From the NCBI GenBank assembly GCA_007135435.1, contig SLIW01000074.1, positions 1 through 7,567 of the forward strand: a stretch of DNA of 7,567 bases, read 5' to 3'. This stretch comes from Natronomonas sp. GTDB lineage: Archaea > Halobacteriota > Halobacteria > Halobacteriales > Haloarculaceae. The notes beneath the pieces were generated by a model. The model was not told the origin of the DNA, ran no database searches, and saw only the letters and a list, made by a program, of their open reading frames with translations. This document shows, one piece after another, positions 1 through 5,214 of the stretch; the first letter of the stretch is position 1, and each line of letters opens with the position of its first letter. The translations under genes and the position numbers were made by a program.

Positions 1-23
1 CGATGGGCGACGGGCGGCGGATG

Positions 24-31
24 CTTTTTGG
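24..31 (+). promoter_or_regulatory. TATA-like element for the SHOCT protein gene
   Basis: A short pyrimidine/T-rich core, CTTTTTGG, is centred about 27 bases before the GTG at 55. In haloarchaea this is the usual distance from TATA box to transcription start, so the message would be leaderless and begin at or next to the GTG. A closely similar element (CTTTTGG) stands at the same distance before the ATG at 6187, which supports the reading. This is a positional inference, not a measured promoter. Confidence 0.5.
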
Positions 32-54
32 CCGGCGACGACCGAGTTCGTGGC

Positions 55-453
55 GTGAAGTCCCGGGACTTCCAGCGCCGGATCGACGCCGCACGCGAGG
101 ACGGCTGGCGGGTCGTCGAGGACGGCACCGAGCGGGTCGTCATGAAGCGGGCCAGCTACGGCTCGCGGCTGGGCCACCTCGTCGTCGGGCTCGCGACCGT
201 CTGGTGGTCCTTCGGCCTCGGGAACGTCGCCTACGCCGTCTACGAGTACCTCCAGCACACGGAGTACCAGGTGGTCCACGCCGAGGAGAGCGACGAGGAC
301 CCCATGGAGACGCTCCGCCGGCGGTACGCCCGGGGAGAGATCGACGAGGCCGAGCTCGAACGGCGCGCGGAGCAGGTCGCCGCCTCCGAGGTCGACCACG
401 GGACGGGGGGCGGCGGCCGACTCTCGCGCGTCCGCGAGCGGCTGCGGGAGTGA
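55..453 (+). CDS. Small membrane protein with C-terminal SHOCT-like motif
   Basis: This is a 132-residue protein of unproven function. Residues 1-32 form a soluble, charged segment beginning MKSRDFQRRI and containing DGWRVVEDG. Residues about 39-66 are hydrophobic and aromatic (including VGLATVWWSFGLGNVAYAVY), enough for one long or two short membrane passes. Residues about 84-107 carry LRRRYARGEIDEAELERR, the pattern of the SHOCT short C-terminal domain, a motif found at the ends of many membrane-associated proteins and thought to mediate contacts. The tail is glycine- and arginine-rich. I prefer the GTG at 55 over the in-frame TTG at 28 because a TATA-like element sits about 27 bases before the GTG and the TTG overlaps that element. 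Similar haloarchaeal proteins begin near this MKSRDFQRR segment, as far as I recall. The stop codon lies in the first unit of a tandem repeat array. The gene appears to stand alone. Confidence 0.8.
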   Translation: MKSRDFQRRIDAAREDGWRVVEDGTERVVMKRASYGSRLGHLVVGLATVWWSFGLGNVAYAVYEYLQHTEYQVVHAEESDEDPMETLRRRYARGEIDEAELERRAEQVAASEVDHGTGGGGRLSRVRERLRE

Positions 454-531
454 CTTCGCGAGAGTGGCTTCGCGGGAGTGACTCCGCGGGCGTGACGTCG
501 CGGGCGTGACGTCGCGGGCGTGACTTCTGCG
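447..531. repeat. 14-bp tandem repeat array, six units
   Basis: Six tandem units follow one another: GGAGTGACTTCGCG (447-460), AGAGTGGCTTCGCG (461-474), GGAGTGACTCCGCG (475-488), two identical copies of GGCGTGACGTCGCG (489-502 and 503-516), and a 15-base variant GGCGTGACTTCTGCG (517-531). The first unit contains the TGA stop of the preceding gene (451-453), so the array has grown from the gene end into the spacer. The core GCGTGACGTC recurs alone at 621-630. The array may be simple slippage expansion or a cluster of binding sites. Confidence 0.85.
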
Positions 532-548
532 AGGGATGCGAGTTCAGC

Positions 549-572
549 GCGGGGTACCGGAGAGACCCCCGC
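549..572 (+). other. GC-rich hairpin in the 454-695 spacer
   Basis: GCGGGGT (549-555) can pair with ACCCC-C-GC (565-572, one bulged C) around a 9-base loop. It lies in the 242-base gap between the SHOCT gene and the lipoprotein gene. It could end or protect the upstream transcript, but no T-run follows, so it is not a typical archaeal terminator. The rest of the gap holds the 14-bp repeats, the GCGTGACG motifs and no convincing gene. Confidence 0.35.
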
Positions 573-695
573 CCTCGAGCACCGGTAATGTGCGACTCAG
601 ATCTCGTGTCGGCATTTGTCGCGTGACGTCCGGCCAGCCACCCGCCAATCAACCGAACACAAGACCCTAGTAGCCGTCACGCGGAACGAGAGTGA

Positions 696-1919
696 ATGCA
701 ACTCCGCAGTCGTCACGTCCTCCTCCTCGTGCTCCTCGGTGCCGTGCTCATCCTCGGTGGGTGTACCGAGGCTGGACTCGCCCCGACGGCAGATTCCACC
801 CCGACGGCAGAGTCCACCCCGACGGCCGACGGCTCGTCGACAGTGGCGTCCCCGACCCCATCGCCGCAGTCGGACGAGACAGCCACCGATGGCGCGACGC
901 CGTCGCCGACGCCCGGGTCGACAGCCGACGACGGGGGCTCCGGGGACGACCCGGACGGGACGCTCGAGGTGCACGTCATCAACGTCGGGCAGGCCGACGC
1001 GGCCCTGCTGCGCACCGACGAGGAGACGATGCTGATCGACTCCGGCGACTGGCGCGACGACGGCGCGACCGTCATCGACTACCTGGAGGCCCACGACGTC
1101 GACCGGATCGACCACCTCGTCTCCACGCATGCCCACGCCGACCACATCGGCGGCCACGAGGCCGTGATCGACCACTACGAGGAGGAGCGCGACGGGATCG
1201 GCGCTATCTACGACTCCGGCGTGCCGCACACCACCCAGACCTACGAGCGGTACCTCGACGCGGTCGAGCGACACGACGTCGACCTCTTCGCGGTCGCCGA
1301 GGGGGACCGCATCCCGTTCGCGGGCGTCGAGGCGACGGTCCTCAACCCCGAGGAGCCGGGTGGCGACGACCTCCACTACAACAGCGTGACCGTCCACCTC
1401 GAGTTCGGCGGGACGTCCTTCCTCTTCACCGGGGACGCCGAGCTGGACGCCGAGGCACGGCTCGTCGACGCGCACGGCGAGGCGCTCCGGGCCGACGTCT
1501 ACCACGCAGGCCACCACGGTTCGAACACCTCCTCGAGTGGCCCGTTCCTGGACGCCGTCGACCCCCAGGCCGCCGTGATCTCCTCGGCGTACGACTCCCA
1601 GTACGGCCACCCACACGACGAACCGCTGGTGCGGTTCGCCGACCGCGACGTCGCCACGACCTGGACCGGCGTGCACGGCACGGTCGTCTTCGAGAGCGAC
1701 GGCCGGGAGATCGCGGTCTCGACCCAGCACGACGCGTCGACGGACCCCCTCGAGATCACGGAGGCCGACGAGGCGACTGCCCACCCGTCGGACCCCGGCG
1801 AGGAGCGGTTCGTCGTCGAAGGCCGCGGAGGGGACGACGGTAGCGGTGCCGACGGCCGCCTGGCATCCCCCGTGCACGAGACCGGAGCCGAGACGACCGC
1901 CGTGGGGGTGGCGACGTGA
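696..1919 (+). CDS. Secreted lipoprotein with ComEC-type metallo-beta-lactamase domain
   Basis: This is a 407-residue putative metal-dependent hydrolase anchored outside the cell. Residues 1-22 are a lipoprotein signal peptide ending in the lipobox LGGC, with Cys23 as the lipidation site. There is no twin-arginine pair, so it looks like a Sec rather than a Tat substrate, which is less common among haloarchaeal lipoproteins. Residues about 28-90 are a Thr/Ser/Pro/Asp linker containing 18-bp DNA repeats. The catalytic domain (about 91-345) shows the metal motif THAHADHIGG (His145, His147, Asp149, His150), TGDAE (Asp247), AGHHGS (His273, His274) and YGHPH (His305). This set matches the metallo-hydrolase domain found at the C terminus of ComEC/Rec2 competence proteins, but no ComEC channel domain is present. 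The substrate is unknown; an extracellular nuclease or phosphoesterase role is inference. It overlaps the DUF3006 gene by four bases, indicating one operon. Confidence 0.88.
   Translation: MQLRSRHVLLLVLLGAVLILGGCTEAGLAPTADSTPTAESTPTADGSSTVASPTPSPQSDETATDGATPSPTPGSTADDGGSGDDPDGTLEVHVINVGQADAALLRTDEETMLIDSGDWRDDGATVIDYLEAHDVDRIDHLVSTHAHADHIGGHEAVIDHYEEERDGIGAIYDSGVPHTTQTYERYLDAVERHDVDLFAVAEGDRIPFAGVEATVLNPEEPGGDDLHYNSVTVHLEFGGTSFLFTGDAELDAEARLVDAHGEALRADVYHAGHHGSNTSSSGPFLDAVDPQAAVISSAYDSQYGHPHDEPLVRFADRDVATTWTGVHGTVVFESDGREIAVSTQHDASTDPLEITEADEATAHPSDPGEERFVVEGRGGDDGSGADGRLASPVHETGAETTAVGVAT
783..830 (+). repeat. 18-bp repeats coding the lipoprotein linker
   Basis: CCGACGGCAGATTCCACC (783-800) and CCGACGGCAGAGTCCACC (801-818) differ at one base. 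A third, partial unit CCGACGGCCGAC follows (819-830). They encode PTADST, PTAEST and PTAD in the extracellular linker, a kind of stretch that varies in length easily and is likely glycosylated or flexible. Confidence 0.8.
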
Positions 1920-2215
1920 GTCCGGACCTCGACGGGACGTACACGGCGGCCGTCGACCGGATCGTCGAGGGCCGCGCAGTGCTCCTCGTGGAGGACGACG
2001 GCGAGACCGTCGCCGAACGTCACTGCTCCCACGAGGAACTGCCGGACGGTGCCGGGGAGGGCGCGGTCTGCGAGGTGACCTTCGCCGCCGACGACCTCGT
2101 CGACCTCGTGTTTTTGTCAGAAGAGACCGCGGCGCGGCGCGAGCGGATGCGAGCGCGGTTCGAGGGGCTGTCGAGACGGCTGGGCGAGGACGCGGACGAC
2201 GCTGACTCCACCTGA
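1916..2215 (+). CDS. DUF3006 family protein
   Basis: This is a 99-residue cytosolic-looking protein with no signal peptide or membrane segment. The N-terminal half (about residues 5-68) has the small beta-rich pattern of DUF3006: GTYTAAVDRIVEGRAVLLVE, then EELPDGAGEGAVCEVTF. The C-terminal third is a charged helix (RRERMRARFEGLSRRLGED). The start is GTG at 1916, giving a GTGA overlap with the stop of the lipoprotein gene, so the two are very likely co-translated. DUF3006 genes commonly sit beside ComEC-like metallo-hydrolase genes in bacteria and archaea, to my recollection; the function is not known. A role in controlling or sensing the partner hydrolase's substrate is guesswork. The separation is notable, since the partner is exported while this protein appears to stay inside. 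Confidence 0.82.
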   Translation: MSPDLDGTYTAAVDRIVEGRAVLLVEDDGETVAERHCSHEELPDGAGEGAVCEVTFAADDLVDLVFLSEETAARRERMRARFEGLSRRLGEDADDADST

Positions 2216-2248
2216 CGACGCCACTGGAAGGCGATATTCTGTCGCCCA

Positions 2249-2271
2249 CCGTCCGTCCCGGGATCGGACGG
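2249..2271. promoter_or_regulatory. Palindrome just upstream of the DUF106 promoter
   Basis: CCGTCCG (2249-2255) and CGGACGG (2265-2271) are perfect inverted arms around TCCCGGGAT, itself nearly symmetrical. The site ends four bases before the DUF106 TATA-like element. As RNA it is a 7-bp hairpin that could end the upstream operon; as DNA it is placed like an operator near the BRE. Sequence alone does not decide between these. Confidence 0.45.
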
Positions 2272-2274
2272 AAG

Positions 2275-2284
2275 GTAAAAAGTT
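2275..2284 (+). promoter_or_regulatory. TATA box of the DUF106 gene
   Basis: The A-rich core GTAAAAAGTT is centred about 33 bases before the ATG at 2313. It predicts transcription starting near 2306 with a leader of roughly six bases. It is the most A/T-rich element of this spacer. It also argues against the in-frame TTG at 2283, which lies inside it. Confidence 0.6.
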
Positions 2285-2312
2285 GATTACCACCGGTTCG
2301 CTAGAGACGGTA

Positions 2313-3215
2313 ATGGCACGCACGGCCGCGAAGGTACAGGAGCTCGTCAAGGAGGACCCCGAGATGGAGGGCGCCCTCCAGTACGTCCTCGAGCGCACCG
2401 ACGAGGGGACGGTCTCGTGGGGTGACGTCTCCGACGAGCTGACCAGCGGCCAGTGGGGCCGGCTCATCGAGAAGGGCGTATTGGTCGACTCCGACGGGGA
2501 GGGCTTCCACGTCGAGGACCCCGACGGCGTCCGGGAGACCCTGGAGGACGACGACCTCGAGATCCCGCCGGCGCCGGACACGGACTCCTCGTGGTCGAAG
2601 TGGGACAAGCTCGCGGCGGTCGCCTCCGTCGCCATGTTCGCGGGATACACGTTCCAGTCGGTGCGCGACCCGCTGGCGGAGACGTTCCACCTGGTCCTCG
2701 GGCCGCTCATCGAGGTGTTCGGGCTCCCGTTCTTCGCCGTGGTGATGGTGCTCGCGATGTTCACCGGCCTGTACTCGACGCTGCTGCAGTCGAACCTGAT
2801 GGACATGGAGGTGATGGGCGCCTACCAGCAGCGGATGAAGGACATCCAGAAGAAGCAGAAGGAGGCCAAGGAACAGGGCGACGACGAGGCCCTCGAGAAG
2901 ATCCAGCAAGAGCAGATGGAGGCGATGGCGGACAACCTCGGGATGTTCAAAGAGCAGTTCCGCCCCATGGTCTGGATCATGGTCCTGACGATCCCGGTGT
3001 TCCTGTGGATGTACGCCATCGTCGGCTTCCGCGGCGAGCCGCTCTACGGCGACATCGACCTCGCCCCGATCGTCATGCCGGGCGTCGGCGAGGTCGGCTG
3101 GACCTTCGGCATCCTGGGGCCGATCCAGGTGTGGATCGTCTGGTACTTCGTCTGCTCGATGTGCTTCACCCAGATCCTCCGCAAGGCGCTCAACATCCAG
3201 ACGACGCCGACGTGA
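2313..3215 (+). CDS. DUF106 membrane protein, Oxa1/YidC/EMC3 superfamily
   Basis: This 300-residue integral membrane protein belongs to DUF106, the archaeal branch of the Oxa1 superfamily that includes bacterial YidC and eukaryotic EMC3, Get1 and TMCO1. Family members help insert proteins into the membrane. Residues 1-95 form a soluble domain with a winged-helix-like pattern (LTSGQWGRLIEKGVLVDSDG), apparently a haloarchaeal addition. Hydrophobic segments fall at about 98-114, 127-157, 219-239 and 263-292. Between the second and third is a charged coiled coil (169-218, including RMKDIQKKQKEAKEQGDDEA), the cytosolic hairpin that contacts ribosome or client in this family. I start at ATG 2313 because the TATA box sits just upstream and an upstream TTG overlaps it. 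In many archaea this gene lies with secY, adk, cmk and truB. Here cmk and truB follow after an inserted region, and secY and adk are not in the window. Confidence 0.88.
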   Translation: MARTAAKVQELVKEDPEMEGALQYVLERTDEGTVSWGDVSDELTSGQWGRLIEKGVLVDSDGEGFHVEDPDGVRETLEDDDLEIPPAPDTDSSWSKWDKLAAVASVAMFAGYTFQSVRDPLAETFHLVLGPLIEVFGLPFFAVVMVLAMFTGLYSTLLQSNLMDMEVMGAYQQRMKDIQKKQKEAKEQGDDEALEKIQQEQMEAMADNLGMFKEQFRPMVWIMVLTIPVFLWMYAIVGFRGEPLYGDIDLAPIVMPGVGEVGWTFGILGPIQVWIVWYFVCSMCFTQILRKALNIQTTPT

Positions 3216-3501
3216 GCGAGGGCGGGGCGGGACCCAGACGGATCCGACACGGGACCGCTCATCCGGGGCCTGTCCATCCGCTGTGAACCATCGAGAACTG
3301 ACGGTCACGGCTCCGCGCTGACACTTCTATCTCGTCGAGGGTTCAACCGCTAGCGCTGAAGATGACGGTGGAGCGGATAGTAGACAGCCACAGGAGAAAC
3401 AGCGGCCGAGGTGCGTTGCCACGTACGGGCGGTGCGTTGCCACGTACGGGCGGTGCGTTGCCACGTACGGAGTCGAATATTCGTGCTGACTGCCCGAGCG
3501 G
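3216..3501. other. Convergent spacer with 21-bp repeats, no gene seen
   Basis: These 286 bases separate the ends of DUF106 (+) and the minus-strand gene. I see no coding frame with a recognisable product. Contents are a G-rich run after the DUF106 stop (3216-3230), a triple 21-bp repeat (3410-3470) and the perfect palindrome CGAATATTCG (3474-3483), which falls shortly after the minus-strand stop codon. No clear T-rich terminator is visible on either strand. Confidence 0.6.
3410..3470. repeat. 21-bp tandem repeat, 2.9 copies
   Basis: GGTGCGTTGCCACGTACGGGC starts at 3410 and 3431 as two identical full units. A third copy at 3452-3470 matches for 19 bases before the sequence diverges. Each unit contains the palindrome CGTACG, so these motifs recur every 21 bases, about two helical turns, on the same DNA face. 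There are no spacers between units, so it is not a CRISPR array. It lies about 30 bases beyond the stop codon of the minus-strand gene. It may be a young slippage expansion or a protein-binding cluster. Confidence 0.9.
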
Positions 3502-4329
3502 CTACTCCTCGGTCTCGTCGGCCGAGTCGTCGGTCTCGTCGACGCCGACAGCCTGTTCGTCGACCTCCTCTGTCTCGTCTTCGGTCCCCTCGGTCGAGTC
3601 ATCGGTCCCCTCGGTCGAGTCGTCGGTCCCGACGGCCTGGTCCTCGGCCTCTTCGATCGCCTCACCCGCCTCGTCGAACCGCTCTTCGATCTCCTCTTCG
3701 ATCTCCTCGCCGCCCGTCTCGAGCTGCTCGGCGGCGCTCTCGCTGCCCATCTCGATCCGTTCGGCCACCATCTCGCCGCGTTGCCGGACGACCTGGGCCG
3801 CTTTCTGGGCGAGCCCTTCGATGTCCTCGGCGCCCTCGGCGGCGGTATCGTCGACCGTCCCGCGGCGGAACCGGCGACGGAGGACAAGGCCCGCACCGAG
3901 AACGACGCCGCCGACGACGAGCTTCGACACGATCCCCCGCCCACCGCCACCGTCGCTGCCGGTGTCGGGGTCCGTGCCACCTTGATCGACCCCGATCCCT
4001 TCGGTGAGGCCCTCGAGCGGTTCCTTCTCGTCGCGGAAGCGGGAGCGCAATGCGTAGCTCACCGCGATCGAGAGCCCGACGACGAGGAGGCGGACCAGGA
4101 TCGAACGACGTCGGCCGCCGCCGTCCTCCGTCTCCTCCTCGGTCAGCTCGGTCGTCGCCTCCTCGAAGAGCGACTCCACGTCGCCGCCGCGGAGGTACTC
4201 GAAGACGCCCCCGAGGTCGACGACCAGGTACGGGCCGTCCCGCTCGCCCTGGCCGGACCCGAGGAGGCCCACGAGCCGATCGCCAGTTCCCGCCAGCCTA
4301 CCGCCGTCCGTATCCGAATCGAGTAGCAT
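3502..4329 (-). CDS. Unrecognised two-TM protein with acidic coiled tail
   Basis: I do not recognise a family for this 275-residue protein. Visible parts in order are: an N-terminal soluble segment with DGPYLVVDLGGVFEYLRGGD (residues 31-50); a first membrane segment at about 76-94 (SILVRLLVVGLSIAVSYAL), flanked by arginines; a Gly/Asp-rich loop; a second membrane segment at about 122-140 (GIVSKLVVGGVVLGAGLVL), followed by RRRFRR; a charged, probably coiled-coil region at about 160-210 (EEIEEEIEERFDEAGEAIEE); and an extremely acidic tail (212-275) with DDSTEGT twice. By the positive-inside rule the arginines suggest both ends face the cytosol. ATG 4329 is supported by a TATA-like element about 28 bases upstream. 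It is oriented against both neighbours and sits inside the otherwise plus-strand DUF106-cmk-truB run. Base composition resembles its surroundings, so recent foreign origin is not evident. Confidence 0.75.
   Translation of the reverse strand: MLLDSDTDGGRLAGTGDRLVGLLGSGQGERDGPYLVVDLGGVFEYLRGGDVESLFEEATTELTEEETEDGGGRRRSILVRLLVVGLSIAVSYALRSRFRDEKEPLEGLTEGIGVDQGGTDPDTGSDGGGGRGIVSKLVVGGVVLGAGLVLRRRFRRGTVDDTAAEGAEDIEGLAQKAAQVVRQRGEMVAERIEMGSESAAEQLETGGEEIEEEIEERFDEAGEAIEEAEDQAVGTDDSTEGTDDSTEGTEDETEEVDEQAVGVDETDDSADETEE
3581..3631 (-). repeat. 21-bp repeat coding the acidic tail
   Basis: TCGGTCCCCTCGGTCGAGTC plus one base occurs twice back to back (3581-3601 and 3602-3622), followed by a 9-base partial copy that begins the same way. 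On the minus strand it encodes DDSTEGT units in the acidic C-terminal tail of the gene at 3502-4329. It is in frame (21 bases, seven codons), so copy-number change would lengthen or shorten the tail without breaking the protein. Confidence 0.8.
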
Positions 4330-4354
4330 CAGTTCTAGAGACCCTCGTGCCGGG

Positions 4355-4362
4355 ATTTAAGT
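4355..4362 (-). promoter_or_regulatory. TATA-like element for the minus-strand gene
   Basis: Read on the minus strand, ACTTAAAT is centred about 28 bases before the ATG at 4329, predicting a leaderless or nearly leaderless message. It is the only A/T-rich core near the start. Confidence 0.55.
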
Positions 4363-4398
4363 AGTCACACAGATACGTCGCCCGCCGCACACTAAGTA

Positions 4399-4409
4399 CC
4401 CGTTACGGG
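4399..4409. promoter_or_regulatory. 11-bp palindrome, operator candidate
   Basis: CCCGTTACGGG is a perfect inverted repeat with a single central T. It lies about 40 bases behind the TATA-like element of the minus-strand gene, in a region shared with cmk. Its role as a regulator site is inferred from position only. Confidence 0.35.
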
Positions 4410-4495
4410 CGAGTAGGGTCCCCGCAAATCGGCAACCCCCGTCTCCAGCCATCGGTTCGGGGGACCCCGAGCGGCTACGATCGGACCAGCCGGAG

Positions 4496-4520
4496 CCTGG
4501 TCTGGCTATCCAGCACCAGG
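4496..4520 (+). other. Bulged hairpin in the cmk upstream region
   Basis: CCTGGT-CTGG (4496-4505) pairs with CCAG-C-ACCAGG (4510-4520): a 4-bp inner stem, a 6-bp outer stem, one bulged C (4514) and a CTAT tetraloop. Whether it is transcribed depends on where the cmk promoter lies, which is unclear. If transcribed, it is a leader hairpin about 105 bases before the start codon. Confidence 0.4.
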
Positions 4521-4614
4521 GTGGGGGCAGCCGGATGCGCGGATCGAGACGTCCTGGATGGCCGGACGGGTCGCCCGAGCGGGCGGAAGGGTAACCTCTT
4601 TCACTCGCAGCGGC

Positions 4615-4620
4615 GGAGGG
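4615..4620 (+). promoter_or_regulatory. Ribosome binding site of cmk
   Basis: GGAGGG ends five bases before the ATG at 4626. It is complementary to the CCUCC at the archaeal 16S rRNA 3' end and supports ATG 4626 over the upstream in-frame GTG at 4521. Most genes in this window lack such a site, so cmk probably has a leadered message. Confidence 0.6.
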
Positions 4621-4625
4621 CTGAT

Positions 4626-5204
4626 ATGTTGATAACCATCTCGGGCCCGGCGGGTAGCGGCAAGAGCACCGTCGCCGCCGCCCTGGCGGGGTCGCTGGGC
4701 TACGAGCACGTCAGCGGGGGTGACATCTTCCGGGAGGTCGCCGACGAGCGGGGCCTCACGCCGCTCGAGCTGAACCGGCTCGCCGAGACCGACGACGAGA
4801 TCGACCGGGACCTCGACCGCCGCCAGCGCGAGCTCTCAGCCGGCGCCGAGGAGCTGGTCCTGGAGTCGCGGCTCGCCGGCTGGATGGCCGGCGAGCACGC
4901 GGACTTCCGCGTGTGGCTGGACGCGCCGCTGGCCGTGCGGGCCCGACGGATCGCCGACCGCGAGGACAAGCCCGTCGACCTCGCACGTCGCGAGACGGAG
5001 GCCCGGAGCAACAGCGAGGCGCTCCGCTACCGGGAGTACTACGGGATCGATATCGAAGACCTCACCATCTACGACCTGGCGCTCAACACGGCCCGCCTGT
5101 CACCAGAGGCGGTCTGCGAGGTCGTCCTGACGGCGCTGGAGGGGTACGACCCCGCCGGCGACGAGGGGAAGACGCCGGTCGAGGGCGTCGAGTACCACTT
5201 CTGA
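4626..5204 (+). CDS. cmk: Cytidylate kinase (archaeal CMP kinase)
   Basis: This 192-residue cytosolic enzyme transfers phosphate from ATP to CMP or dCMP, giving CDP or dCDP for RNA and DNA precursor supply. The Walker A loop GPAGSGKS is at residues 7-14. SGGDIFRE (30-37) is the start of the NMP-binding region. LESRLAGW (79-86) provides the nucleotide-contacting arginine 82. The lid region carries DREDK near residue 110 and [18 protein letters not shown] (126-143), the arginine-rich hallmark of archaeal cytidylate kinases. Length is normal for the archaeal short form. The start is ATG 4626, with GGAGGG five bases before it and the P-loop at the expected distance. TruB follows after 10 bases, so the two are very likely co-transcribed, as in many archaea. 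It is separated from DUF106, its usual companion, by the minus-strand gene. Confidence 0.94.
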   Translation: MLITISGPAGSGKSTVAAALAGSLGYEHVSGGDIFREVADERGLTPLELNRLAETDDEIDRDLDRRQRELSAGAEELVLESRLAGWMAGEHADFRVWLDAPLAVRARRIADREDKPVDLARRETEARSNSEALRYREYYGIDIEDLTIYDLALNTARLSPEAVCEVVLTALEGYDPAGDEGKTPVEGVEYHF

Positions 5205-5214
5205 GGCCGGCTCC

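Larger units (their letters stand above)
4330..4625. other. Divergent intergenic region upstream of cmk
   Basis: These 296 bases lie between the divergent starts of the minus-strand gene and cmk. They hold a minus-strand TATA-like element (4355-4362), the perfect 11-bp palindrome CCCGTTACGGG (4399-4409), and a bulged hairpin at 4496-4520 flanked by direct copies of CAGCCGGA (4487-4494 and 4528-4535). I see no supported gene. An in-frame GTG at 4521 would extend cmk by 35 residues, but that extension lacks family similarity and runs through apparent control sequence. Confidence 0.55.

Noticed and set aside
597..2249. A 550-codon open frame on the minus strand
   Set aside because: It is antisense to the lipoprotein hydrolase and DUF3006 genes, whose motifs are intact. 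The product is low-complexity Arg/Val/Gly, typical of an opposite-strand frame in GC-rich haloarchaeal DNA.
2283..2312. Upstream TTG start for DUF106
   Set aside because: The TTG overlaps the TATA-like element and would add ten residues of no family resemblance.
2301..3308. A 335-codon open frame on the minus strand
   Set aside because: It mirrors the DUF106 gene and has a biased His/Arg/Leu composition with no recognisable domain.
3296..3360. A possible guide for a known 23S pseudouridine (ACGGTC and AACC elements about 40 bases apart)
   Set aside because: The sequence between them does not form a convincing upper stem, and the flanks do not form a lower stem.
3410..3470. CRISPR-like repeats
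   Set aside because: The units abut with no spacers, there are only three, and no cas gene is present.
3362..4007. Two plus-strand open frames rich in Ser or Arg
   Set aside because: They are opposite-strand shadows of the two-TM protein. Their starts fall in or near the 21-bp repeat and the products are low complexity.
4521..4625. Upstream GTG extension of cmk by 35 residues
   Set aside because: Archaeal cytidylate kinases begin just before the P-loop, as the ATG at 4626 does, and GGAGGG lies five bases before that ATG.
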